From Kocuria rosea subsp. polaris (GTDB lineage Bacteria > Actinomycetota > Actinomycetes > Actinomycetales > Micrococcaceae), in NCBI RefSeq assembly GCF_001483755.1, contig NZ_LQBK01000006.1, positions 62,001 through 126,000 on the forward strand: a stretch of DNA of 64,000 bases. The letters are read 5' to 3'. Made by a program: the position numbers and the translations under genes. The notes under the pieces are model-generated. The model saw only the letters and a list, made by a program, of their open reading frames with translations, made no database searches and was not told the origin of the DNA. Positions 15,951 to 23,721 of the stretch are shown piece after piece. Position 1 is the first letter of the stretch; each line of letters opens with the position of its first letter.

Positions 15951-16837
15951 GCGCACCCCTCGTCATCCGCGCCGGTGCGGCCACGGACCGCGGCCTGCGC
16001 CGGGAGTCCAACGAGGACGCCCTGGTGGTCACGGCCACGATGTGCGCCGTGGCGGACGGCATGGGCGGGCACGAGGCCGGCGAGGTGGCCAGCGCCCTGT
16101 GCGTGCGCACGCTCGGGGCGTCCCCCCTGTTCCAGCTGGAGGACTCCCGGTCCTTCGAGGTCCTCGAGCCGGAGCCGCCCCGGGACATCGCCCGGTTCCG
16201 CGCCACCGTGGAGCGCGAGCTGCGCCTGGACCCGGAGATCCCCGACGACGCGATCGAGGCGGTCCGCCGGGTCCGCTCGGTGCTGTGGCAGGCGGACCAG
16301 CACATCCAGGACGCCGTCGAGGGCCGGGCGGGCACCACCGTCACGGGCGTGTGGCTGCACCGGATCGACGGGCGCATGCTGTGGATCGTGTTCAACACGG
16401 GCGACTCCCGGACCTACCGGCTGGCCGGTCCCGAGGCCGGGGCGGGCGCGGACGGCGGCGGGCCGGTGATCGAGCAGCTGACGGTGGACCACTCCGAGGT
16501 GCAGTACCTCGTGTCGATCGGGCAGCTCACCTCGGCGCAGGCGCTCGTGCACCCGCGCCGCAACGTGATCACCCGGGCCCTGGGCACCGGCCAGGTCTGG
16601 GAGCCGGACGTGTGGGTGCTCCCGGCCCGGCACGGGGACCGGCTGATGCTGTGCTCGGACGGGCTGACCAACGAGCTGAGCCCCGCCCACATGGCCCGGG
16701 TGCTCGCCTCGGTGCCCCACCCCAAGGAGGCGGCCGACGTGCTGCTGCAGGCCGCGCTGCGCACCGGGGGGCGGGACAACGTCACCGTGATCGTGGCCGA
16801 CGCCGTGCGGCCGGGGGAGTACGCCCCCGGCTTCTGA
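15947..16837 (+). CDS. PP2C-family Ser/Thr protein phosphatase
   Basis: A 296-residue metal-dependent phosphatase. All PP2C motifs are visible: RRESNEDALVV, AVADGMGGHEAGEVAS, FNTGDSRTYRL, LCSDGLTNEL and GRDNVTVIVADA. It has no membrane anchor, unlike the PstP type, so it acts in the cytosol. The ATG overlaps the cyclase stop by four bases (ATGA), tying synthesis of the two proteins together and suggesting a joint cAMP/phosphorylation circuit (inference). A small hairpin lies 23 bases after the stop. Confidence 0.92.
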   Translation: MSAPLVIRAGAATDRGLRRESNEDALVVTATMCAVADGMGGHEAGEVASALCVRTLGASPLFQLEDSRSFEVLEPEPPRDIARFRATVERELRLDPEIPDDAIEAVRRVRSVLWQADQHIQDAVEGRAGTTVTGVWLHRIDGRMLWIVFNTGDSRTYRLAGPEAGAGADGGGPVIEQLTVDHSEVQYLVSIGQLTSAQALVHPRRNVITRALGTGQVWEPDVWVLPARHGDRLMLCSDGLTNELSPAHMARVLASVPHPKEAADVLLQAALRTGGRDNVTVIVADAVRPGEYAPGF

Positions 16838-16860
16838 GCCCGGGCCCCGCGGGGCACGGC

Positions 16861-16879
16861 GTCCCCAGAAGTGGGGGAC
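16861..16879 (+). terminator. Hairpin after the cyclase-phosphatase operon
   Basis: GTCCCC (16861-16866) and GGGGAC (16874-16879) around a 7-base loop. Weak, no T tract. Confidence 0.35.
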
Positions 16880-16921
16880 ATCATCGGCCGTCACATCGGG
16901 ACCGCCCCCGGCGACGCTGTT

Positions 16922-16927
16922 TACCTT
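16922..16927 (+). promoter_or_regulatory. Leaderless -10 box of the secreted SGNH-like gene
   Basis: TACCTT, seven bases before the ATG at 16935. Confidence 0.45.
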
Positions 16928-16934
16928 TGAAAAC

Positions 16935-17909
16935 ATGGTCGTCTCGCGCCGCTCCTTCGTCCTCTCCGGCCTGGTGCTCGCCGTGTCGGGGGCCCTCGGG
17001 GGCACGCTGCCGGAGCCGTCCGGCGGCCGGCGCCCGTTCGTGCTGTGGGGCTCCTCCTCGGCGGCCAGCGCGCTCCACCGGGACCGCCCGCGGGGCTTCC
17101 CCGCGGTGCGCATCGAGGACCTGCTGTCGCAGCTGCTGGAGGCGCCGGGGGCCTCGCGCGCGGTCAGCGGCGACCGGTCCTGGCAGACCCTGGCGATGCG
17201 CAGCGGCGCCCACCCCTACCTGCCCCGGCTGGGCTCCGGCTACGGGGTCGGCCGGCTCCCCGCCCACGGGGAGCTGGTGGTGCCCACCGTGGACGGCCGG
17301 GTGCCGAGCGTGCTCGTGCCGGTCCCGGGCACCGTCTCGGGGGTCCCGTGCACGATCCGGGCCGTGGCGCGGGACGGGGACACCGTGGTGCTGCGCCGCG
17401 AGGTGCCCGGGGCCGAGGTCGACGTGGCGCCCGCGTCGGCGGCGCGGTGGCGCACCGCGCTGGAGGAGCGCCACCGTGGCCACGTGCACCTGCTGTGGAC
17501 GGGCAAGAACAACATCGAGGACCCGGACCAGGTCCTCGCCGACACCCGCGCGGCCTGGCAGGTCGAGCCCGGCACGTCCGTGGTGATGGGCCAGTGGCAC
17601 ACCGTGGCCGACCGGCGCGGCACGGCGGGGTGGGAGCAGGTGCGCGGCGTGAACGCGGTCCACCGCCAGGAGTACGGCGAGCGGTTCTACGACACGATGG
17701 CCGACCTGCGCGATCCCGGGCTGTGGTCCCTGCCGGGCCTGCGGCCCCACCGGATCGGCGCCTCGGCCGCGGACCGCCGCTGGCTGGGCCTGGGACTGCC
17801 GCCGCGATCGGTCGTCGCCGGCGACCGCCGGCACCTCAACGCCCTGGGCAACACGATCGTGGCCCACGGCCTGCACCGCCACCTGACCGGCCCGGCCGGG
17901 CTCTACTGA
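16935..17909 (+). CDS. Secreted SGNH/GDSL-hydrolase-like protein, probable Tat substrate
   Basis: A 324-residue protein. The N terminus VSRRSFVLSGLVLAVSG carries a twin-arginine motif followed by a hydrophobic stretch, so Tat export is likely. The mature part fits the SGNH fold: block I is FVLWGSSSAAS (a GSS in place of GDS), block III LLWTGKNNIED (GKNN for GxND), and block V DRRHLNALG with the Asp-x-x-His pair. It may be an esterase or acyl-sugar hydrolase acting outside the cell; the substrate is unknown. Its promoter appears leaderless. Confidence 0.7.
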   Translation: MVVSRRSFVLSGLVLAVSGALGGTLPEPSGGRRPFVLWGSSSAASALHRDRPRGFPAVRIEDLLSQLLEAPGASRAVSGDRSWQTLAMRSGAHPYLPRLGSGYGVGRLPAHGELVVPTVDGRVPSVLVPVPGTVSGVPCTIRAVARDGDTVVLRREVPGAEVDVAPASAARWRTALEERHRGHVHLLWTGKNNIEDPDQVLADTRAAWQVEPGTSVVMGQWHTVADRRGTAGWEQVRGVNAVHRQEYGERFYDTMADLRDPGLWSLPGLRPHRIGASAADRRWLGLGLPPRSVVAGDRRHLNALGNTIVAHGLHRHLTGPAGLY

Positions 17910-17915
17910 GCGGCT

Positions 17916-17932
17916 CGCCGGGGGCCCCGGCG
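17916..17932. terminator. Short GC hairpin after the SGNH-like gene
   Basis: CGCCGGGG and CCCCGGCG form a 17-base palindrome seven bases after the stop. No T run; weak. Confidence 0.3.
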
Positions 17933-17983
17933 CACCCCGCGGCCCCGGGGCGCGGACCTCTTGTGCCGGGCGCCGGGACGGCC

Positions 17984-18006
17984 TAACATACAACCAAATG
18001 GTTGTA
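17984..18006 (+). promoter_or_regulatory. Leaderless ArsR promoter with operator across the start codon
   Basis: -10 candidate TAACAT (17984-17989) stands eight bases before the ATG at 17998. The perfect palindrome TACAACC-AAAT-GGTTGTA occupies 17989-18006, covering the transcription start and the ATG itself. Binding there would block initiation directly. Confidence 0.75.
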
Positions 18007-18414
18007 GAAAATGAGCTGACGGACGACGAGGTCGACCGCATCTTCCGGGCCCTGGCGGACATGACCCGACGGGACATCGTGACTCGGGTGCTGCGGCAGG
18101 AGCAGTCGGTCTCCGCGCTGGCGGGGCACTACCGGATGAGCTTCGCGGCCGTGCAGAAGCACGTGGCCGTGCTCGAGCGGGCCGCGCTGGTCACCAAGCG
18201 GCGGCGCGGCCGGGAGCAGGTGGTGCACGGCAACGCGGCCACGCTGCGCCGGGCGGCCGGGCTGCTGGCGGACTACGAGCAGATCTGGCGCGGGCGGTCC
18301 CGCGCCATCGAGGACCTCCTCGCCGAGGAGACGCCCCCCGGGGGCCGGGGGGACCAGCAGGAAGGGAGCGAGACATGCCGGTCATCGACGTGCACAAGGA
18401 CACGGAGGCGCTGA
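17998..18414 (+). CDS. ArsR-family transcriptional regulator
   Basis: A 138-residue winged-helix protein: the recognition region reads ALADMTRRDIVTRVLRQEQSVSALAGHYRMSF / AAVQKHVAVLERAALVTKRRRG. It belongs to the metal-independent ArsR subgroup paired with SRPBCC-domain proteins; no metal-binding Cys pair is present. The last 13 codons overlap the next gene in another frame. The palindrome spanning its own start codon is the likely autoregulatory operator. Confidence 0.88.
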   Translation: MVVENELTDDEVDRIFRALADMTRRDIVTRVLRQEQSVSALAGHYRMSFAAVQKHVAVLERAALVTKRRRGREQVVHGNAATLRRAAGLLADYEQIWRGRSRAIEDLLAEETPPGGRGDQQEGSETCRSSTCTRTRRR

Positions 18415-18872
18415 CCCTGACGTTCGTCGCGGAGTTCGCCGCGGACGTCGAACGGGTCTGGCAGGTCTGGGCGGACCCGCGCCAGCTCGAGCGCTGGTGG
18501 GGCCCTCCCGGCTGGCCCGCCACCTTCGAGGAGCACGAGCTCGCCGAGGGCGGGCGGTGCCGCTACCACATGACCGGCCCGGACGGGGAGAAGGCCCGGG
18601 GCTGGTGGACGGTCACCGCGGTGGACCCGCCGCACCGGCTGGAGTTCGACGACGGCTTCGCGGGGGAGGACGGCGAGCCGGACCCGGCCCTGGGCGCCAC
18701 CCACGGCGTGGTCACCTTCGAGGCCGTCGACGGCCGGACGCGGATGACCACGGTCTCGACCTTCGAGAGCGCGGAGCAGCTCGAGCAGATGTCCGCGATG
18801 GGCATGGAGGAGGGCATGCGCCAGGCCATGGGCCAGATCGACGACGTCCTGGCCGGGGCCGTCTCCCGCTGA
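18375..18872 (+). CDS. SRPBCC (AHSA1-like) domain protein
   Basis: A 165-residue START/AHSA1-fold protein: ADVERVWQVWADPRQLERWWGPPGWPATFEEHELAEGGRCRY at the N terminus, KARGWWTVTAVDPPHRLEF in the middle, and the final amphipathic helix MEEGMRQAMGQIDDVL. Proteins of this family bind hydrophobic ligands; the partner is unknown. The ATG is preceded by AAGGGAG and lies inside the 3' end of the ArsR gene (40-base overlap), so the pair is one operon and the SRPBCC protein is probably its controlled output. Confidence 0.87.
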   Translation: MPVIDVHKDTEALTLTFVAEFAADVERVWQVWADPRQLERWWGPPGWPATFEEHELAEGGRCRYHMTGPDGEKARGWWTVTAVDPPHRLEFDDGFAGEDGEPDPALGATHGVVTFEAVDGRTRMTTVSTFESAEQLEQMSAMGMEEGMRQAMGQIDDVLAGAVSR

Positions 18873-18909
18873 CCGCGTCCGCTCCCGTCCGCGGACGCGG
18901 GACGGACGA

Positions 18910-18942
18910 CGACGCCGCCCCGGGACTCCCGGGGCGGCGTCG
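18910..18942. terminator. Strong bidirectional hairpin
   Basis: Arms 18910-18924 and 18928-18942 pair over 15 of 15 positions around a 3-base loop, between the convergent SRPBCC and acyl-CoA oxidase genes. Confidence 0.75.
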
Positions 18943-18983
18943 CCGGTGCGCCCGGCCGGTGCGGTCCGGACGGGGTGCGCGGG

Positions 18984-21365
18984 TCAGGCGTCCTGGCGCA
19001 CGGCGGTGTCCGTGCCGGGCCCGGTGCCCGCCGGCCGGGCCGCGGTCCCCGCACCGCCCTCGGCCGGCTCCGCTGCGGTGTCCGCGGCCGGCTCCCCGGA
19101 CGCCGCAGCCCGCTGCGCCGCGAGCTTCCGCGGCTTGAGCTCGAGCCGGCGCTCGTGCTTGCGCTCCGCCCGGCGCTCCGTGCGCTGCTCCGCCTGCTTC
19201 TCGGCCCGGCGCTCCTTGCGCTTCTCCTCCTTCTTCTCCTCCGCGGCCTTCTCGCCCGGGGCGCCGGCGGCACGGGTGGCGGACTCCCGGCGGGGGGCCT
19301 TCTCCTTGACCGGGGCGCCGCCCGAGGCGCGCAGCCGCCGGTAGTGCTCGGCGGCCTCCTCCTGGCGCCGCGCCTCGATCCCCGTGGCGATCTCGGCCCG
19401 CAGGTGCTCCGGCTCGAGCTCGAACGCGGCCACGAGGTCGAGCGCGTGCGGGCGCAGGCGGGCGAGCAGCCGGTCGATGTACTCGTCGAGGCTGCGCCCG
19501 CGCCGCATCGACAGCCGGCCGTAGGAGAGGTACCACGCGAGGTTCTTCTCGATGAGCCGCAGCCCGAACACGTCGCGCAGCCAGGTGAGCACCCGGCGGG
19601 TCCCCGGGTCCTCGACCTGCTCCAGGCCCCGGGTGAAGGCCTCCCACTGCAGCAGCTCCGCGTGGGCGCGGGCCGCGGCGATGAGCTTGTGCTGGTTCTC
19701 GTTGAACAGCGCGGCGGCCTCCGCGCGCGGGAGCTTGGCGCTGGGCCGCAGGTTCTCCGCGACCTCGGCGACCATGGTCTGCACCCGGTCCGTGAGCAGC
19801 GAGCGCTGCGCGGACTCCTCGCGCAGGGCGTTGACGGAGCGGCGCACGTCCCCGGTGTCCCGGAACGCCTGGCCGAGCTTGCGCAGCCCGGACCGGTGGT
19901 ACGTGGCCTCGGTGGCCCGGCCCGCCACGTAGCGGGCCATCACCCCCATGTCGACCTGCTTGAACTCCTCCGCCCAGTCGGACAGCAGCCGCTTGGCCAC
20001 GAGCTGCAGCAGCACCGTGTTGTCGCCCTCGAAGGTCGCGTAGACGTCCAGGTCGTGGCGCAGGGACGTGAGCCGGTTCTTCGTCAGGAAGCCCGCGCCG
20101 CCGCAGGACTCGCGGCACTCCTGGACCGTGTCGAGGGCGCTCCAGGTGGACAGCGCCTTGAGCGCGGCGGCGAGGGTCTCGAGGTCCTGCCGGTTCTCGT
20201 CGGTGTCCTCGCGGCCCGAGAAGACGTCGTCGTACTTGTGCAGCAGCTCCTGGTGGGCGAAGTGCATGGCGTAGGTCTCGGCCAGCCGGGGCAGCAGCCG
20301 CCGCTGGTGCTGCTGGTAGTCCATCAGCACCTCCTCCTGGATGTCGGAGGACGCGTTGAACTGGCGGCGCTCGCTGCCGTAGCGGATCGCGATGGTCAGG
20401 GCGGCCTTGTTCGCCAGGACGGCCGCGCCGTCGAGGGAGACCCGGCCCTGCACCAGGGTGCCGATCATCGTGAAGAAGCGGCGGCCCGGGCTCGCGATGG
20501 GCGAGCTGTAGGCGCCGTCCGCGGCCACGGACCCGTACTTGTCCAGCAGGTGCGTGCGCGGGACCCGCACCCGGGTGAAGTGCAGGCGCCCGTTGTCGAT
20601 GCCGTTGAGCCCGCCCTTGTGGCCGTCGTCCTCCCCGCCCACGCCGGGCAGGAAGTTCCCGTCCTCGTCCCGCAGGTCCACCCAGAAGGCGTGCACCCCG
20701 TGGTTCACGCCGAGGGTGACGAGCTGGGCGAAGACCACCGCCGCGCGCCCGTGCACGGCGGCGTTGCCGAGGTAGTCCTTCCACGCGGCCTTGAAGGGGG
20801 TGTGGATCTCGAACTCCTCCGCGGCGGGGTCGTAGGTCGCGGTGGTGCCGATCGAGGCGACGTCGGAGCCGTGGCCGATCTCGGTCATCGCGAACACGCC
20901 CGGGATCCGCAGGTCCCGGATGTCGGCGAGCCAGCGGCGGTGGTGCTCCTCGGTGCCGAGGTTGAGCACGGCCGAGCCGAACAGGCCCCACTGCACGCCG
21001 GCCTTGATCTGCATCGACGGGTCCCCGAGCAGCAGCTCCTCGAACCCGGAGACGTTGCCGCCCGGGTCGTCGTGTCCGCCGTACTCCCCGGGCAGTCCCC
21101 GGCTCATCGCGCCGTGCTCCACCAGCAGGTGCAGCTGGCCCAGCACGCGCTCGCGGTGCTCGTGGTGGCCGAGCTCCGGCTGCTGGTGCAGCCGCTCGTC
21201 GAGCAGCATCCGGCGGGTCTCGCGCCGGACCTCGGCCCAGCGCCCGAGCAGCACCTCGCCGAGGGCGGCGACGTCCACGGCGGGCGCCGGGATCGCGGCG
21301 TCGTCCGCGGCGGTGGATCCGCCGGTGGTCCGGGCGGTGGTCGGTCGGTCGACGGTGGTGGTCAT
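18984..21365 (-). CDS. Acyl-CoA oxidase/dehydrogenase with highly charged C-terminal tail
   Basis: A 793-residue flavoprotein. The core (about residues 30-680) is the large acyl-CoA oxidase-like type: GVFAMTEIGHGSDVASIGTTA for FAD/substrate binding, ECRESCGGAGFLTKNRL and DLDVYATFEGDNTVLLQLV. It should introduce the 2,3-double bond in acyl-CoA. Residues about 682-793 form an unusual tail with long Lys/Glu/Arg runs (EKRKERRAEKQAEQRTERR), then an Ala/Gly/Pro end; this is absent from standard members. The ATG at 21365 follows AGGAG by five bases. Its divergent neighbours are a thiolase, FabG and MaoC, matching the M. tuberculosis fadE5 neighbourhood. Confidence 0.88.
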   Translation of the reverse strand: MTTTVDRPTTARTTGGSTAADDAAIPAPAVDVAALGEVLLGRWAEVRRETRRMLLDERLHQQPELGHHEHRERVLGQLHLLVEHGAMSRGLPGEYGGHDDPGGNVSGFEELLLGDPSMQIKAGVQWGLFGSAVLNLGTEEHHRRWLADIRDLRIPGVFAMTEIGHGSDVASIGTTATYDPAAEEFEIHTPFKAAWKDYLGNAAVHGRAAVVFAQLVTLGVNHGVHAFWVDLRDEDGNFLPGVGGEDDGHKGGLNGIDNGRLHFTRVRVPRTHLLDKYGSVAADGAYSSPIASPGRRFFTMIGTLVQGRVSLDGAAVLANKAALTIAIRYGSERRQFNASSDIQEEVLMDYQQHQRRLLPRLAETYAMHFAHQELLHKYDDVFSGREDTDENRQDLETLAAALKALSTWSALDTVQECRESCGGAGFLTKNRLTSLRHDLDVYATFEGDNTVLLQLVAKRLLSDWAEEFKQVDMGVMARYVAGRATEATYHRSGLRKLGQAFRDTGDVRRSVNALREESAQRSLLTDRVQTMVAEVAENLRPSAKLPRAEAAALFNENQHKLIAAARAHAELLQWEAFTRGLEQVEDPGTRRVLTWLRDVFGLRLIEKNLAWYLSYGRLSMRRGRSLDEYIDRLLARLRPHALDLVAAFELEPEHLRAEIATGIEARRQEEAAEHYRRLRASGGAPVKEKAPRRESATRAAGAPGEKAAEEKKEEKRKERRAEKQAEQRTERRAERKHERRLELKPRKLAAQRAAASGEPAADTAAEPAEGGAGTAARPAGTGPGTDTAVRQDA

Positions 21366-21454
21366 GTTCGCTCCTGTCGTGGGTGACCGGCGGTGGCCGG
21401 TGCGGTCACGGGGTGGTCGGGGCCGGCCGCGGTCCGCGCCGGCCCGGGTGGTGG

Positions 21455-22228
21455 TCAGGTGGACGGCTGGTCCGGCACGGGCGCGCCGGGCGGGCGCAGG
21501 CCGTCGACGGCCCAGCCCACGATCAGCTCCGTCATCCGCGCGCGGGACGGTCGCCGGGTGCCGTCCGGGGTGTTCATCCAGGCCTCGCCGGCACCGCGGA
21601 CCATGCCGATCGTGGACGCGGCCCAGTAGCTGAGCACCGGCTCCTCCAGCCGGCGCTCGGCGGGGGTGTGGCGCACGTGCGCCTCCGCGAGCAGCCCGCT
21701 GACGGACTCGGTGAACTCCTGGATCAGCCAGCGCTCGCCGCCGTCCGGGGCCGGGGCGTCCTCCTTGCCGGAGCGCTCCCCGCGGGTGCGCTCGGCCCGG
21801 TGCCGCTCGTGCCGGGAGCGCCCGGGGTCGGGGGAGAGGGCCACGACGAAGCGGTACACCGACGCCGAGCGCTCGATGCTGAGCAGGTACTCCGCGACCA
21901 TTGCCTCGACCGAGTCCTCGAAGGAGCCGGCCGCGCGGGCCGCCTCCTCGAGCCGGTCGCGCATCCGCGTCACGGTGTACTCGCCGACCGCGCGCTGCAG
22001 TCCCGCCTTGTCCCCGAAGTACCGGTAGTAGACGGACTTGGACGTCCGGCACGCGGTGGCGATCTCCTCCATGGAAGCCTGCGCGCCGAGCTCGTCCACG
22101 GCGCTGCGCGCCGTGCGGATGAGCTCGGTCCGCCGCTGGGCGCGGTGCCGGGCCCAGCGGGAGGAGCGGCCGTCCGGGGCGGACGGGCCGTCCGGGGCGG
22201 CGGAGTCTGTGTCGTCGACCTGTTTCAC
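21455..22228 (-). CDS. TetR-family regulator of the fatty-acid locus
   Basis: A 257-residue TetR protein with its helix-turn-helix in RRTELIRTARSAVDELG..ASMEEIATACRTSKSVYYRYFGDKAGL. The ligand domain follows, with a polar insertion (residues about 125-165, rich in Arg/Glu/Asp). GTG at 22228 is chosen because -10-like TACCGT (minus strand, 22236-22241) stands seven bases before it. The palindrome GATACC-CAC-GGTATC directly abuts the start codon and sits between this gene and the divergent thiolase, so it probably controls both. Acyl-CoA or a fatty acid is the natural guess for the effector. Confidence 0.85.
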   Translation of the reverse strand: MKQVDDTDSAAPDGPSAPDGRSSRWARHRAQRRTELIRTARSAVDELGAQASMEEIATACRTSKSVYYRYFGDKAGLQRAVGEYTVTRMRDRLEEAARAAGSFEDSVEAMVAEYLLSIERSASVYRFVVALSPDPGRSRHERHRAERTRGERSGKEDAPAPDGGERWLIQEFTESVSGLLAEAHVRHTPAERRLEEPVLSYWAASTIGMVRGAGEAWMNTPDGTRRPSRARMTELIVGWAVDGLRPPGAPVPDQPST

Positions 22229-22243
22229 GATACCCACGGTATC
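22229..22243. promoter_or_regulatory. TetR operator between divergent genes
   Basis: GATACC-CAC-GGTATC, a perfect 6+3+6 palindrome touching the TetR start codon and containing its probable -10. The thiolase -10 candidate TATTGT (22247-22252) begins three bases further on, so one bound dimer could silence both directions. Confidence 0.7.
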
Positions 22244-22297
22244 AGGTATTGTCGTTCGTGACGTGAGCAGCATCACAACACCACCGAGGAGTTTCCT

Positions 22298-23671
22298 GTG
22301 AGCGAGTCCACCCCCGAGCAGACCGTCGAGCCCACCGCGGAGCACACGACCCCCAGCGGCGCCGGGCGCACCGGCGTGGCCCGCCGCGCCGTCGTGGTCG
22401 GCGCCAACCGCATCCCCTTCGCCCGCGCGCACGGCGCCTACGCCAACGCCGGCAACCAGGACATGCTGACCGCCGCCCTCGACGGCCTGGCCGCCCGCTA
22501 CGGCCTCGCCGGGGAGCGGATCGGCGAGGTCGCCGCCGGCGCCGTGCTCAAGCACCCCAAGGACTTCAATCTCACGCGCGAGTCCGTGCTCGGCTCGGTC
22601 CTCGACCCCCGCACCCCCGCCTTCGACGTGCAGCAGGCCTGCGCCACGGGCATGGAGGCCGTCTCCACGCTGGTCAACAAGATCCGGCTCGGCCAGATCG
22701 ACTCGGCCGTGGCCGGCGGCGTCGACTCCGCCTCGGACGCGCCCGTGGTGGTGAGCGAGCGGCTGCGCCGCGGCCTGCTCGAGCTCAACCGGGCCAAGAG
22801 CACCCCGCAGAAGCTCAAGGCCCTCGCGCGCCTGCGCCCGGCCGACCTCAAGCCGGTGGCACCCGGCACGGGGGAACCGCGCACGGGGCTGTCCATGGGC
22901 GAGCACCAGGCCCTCACCACCGCCCGCTGGGGCATTCCCCGCGAGGCCCAGGACGAGTTCGCCGCCGTGAGCCACCAGAACCTGGCCGCCGCCTACGAGC
23001 GCGGGTTCTTCGACGACCTCGTCACCCCCTTCCGCGGGCTGTCCCGGGACAACAACCTCCGCCCGGACAGCTCCGTGGAGAAGCTCGCCGGGCTCAAGCC
23101 GGTGTTCGGGAAGTCCCTCGACGCCGAGGCCACGATGACGGCGGGCAACTCCACGCCCCTCACCGACGGCGCCTCGACCGTGCTGCTCGCCTCCGAGGAC
23201 TGGGCCGCGGAGCACTCCCTGCCCGTGCTCGCCGACGTCGTGGACGTCGAGGCGGCCGCCGTGGACTTCGTGCACGGCGACGAGGGCCTGCTGATGGCCG
23301 GCGCCTACGCCGTGCCCCGCCTGCTGGCGCGCCAGGGCCTGGCCCTCGACGACTTCGACTTCGTCGAGATCCACGAGGCCTTCGCCGCGACCGTGCTCTC
23401 GACCCTCGCCGCGTGGGAGGACGAGCAGTTCGGCCGCGAGCGGCTGGGCCTGGACGGCGCCTTCGGCACCGTGGACCGGAGCCGGCTCAACGTCACGGGC
23501 TCCTCGCTCGCGGCCGGGCACCCCTTCGCCGCGACCGGCGGGCGCATCGTCGGCACCCTCGCCAAGCTGCTGCGCGAGCGCGCCGACGAGACCGGGCGCC
23601 CGGCCCGCGGGCTCATCTCGGTCTGCGCCGCCGGCGGCCTGGGCGTCACCGCCGTCCTCGAGGCCCGCTGA
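22298..23671 (+). CDS. Acetyl-CoA C-acyltransferase (FadA2/FadI-like thiolase)
   Basis: A 457-residue thiolase cleaving 3-ketoacyl-CoA in beta-oxidation (or running in reverse). The acyl-binding cysteine is in QQACATGMEAV, with EIHEAFA, AAGHPFAATGGR and the second catalytic cysteine SVCAAGGLG. The first 28 residues are an acidic/Thr-rich extension. The GTG follows GAGGAG by six bases. It heads an operon with FabG and MaoC under the TetR operator at 22229-22243. Confidence 0.92.
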   Translation: MSESTPEQTVEPTAEHTTPSGAGRTGVARRAVVVGANRIPFARAHGAYANAGNQDMLTAALDGLAARYGLAGERIGEVAAGAVLKHPKDFNLTRESVLGSVLDPRTPAFDVQQACATGMEAVSTLVNKIRLGQIDSAVAGGVDSASDAPVVVSERLRRGLLELNRAKSTPQKLKALARLRPADLKPVAPGTGEPRTGLSMGEHQALTTARWGIPREAQDEFAAVSHQNLAAAYERGFFDDLVTPFRGLSRDNNLRPDSSVEKLAGLKPVFGKSLDAEATMTAGNSTPLTDGASTVLLASEDWAAEHSLPVLADVVDVEAAAVDFVHGDEGLLMAGAYAVPRLLARQGLALDDFDFVEIHEAFAATVLSTLAAWEDEQFGRERLGLDGAFGTVDRSRLNVTGSSLAAGHPFAATGGRIVGTLAKLLRERADETGRPARGLISVCAAGGLGVTAVLEAR

Positions 23672-23721
23672 GCCCCCGCCCGCCGACGTCCCCGCCGACC
23701 CCCACAGCAAGGACCTCTTCC

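Noticed and set aside
18375-18414. Frameshift between the ArsR and SRPBCC genes
   Set aside because: Both proteins have complete family domains and the SRPBCC gene has its own ribosome site and ATG; the 40-base overlap is simple gene overlap.
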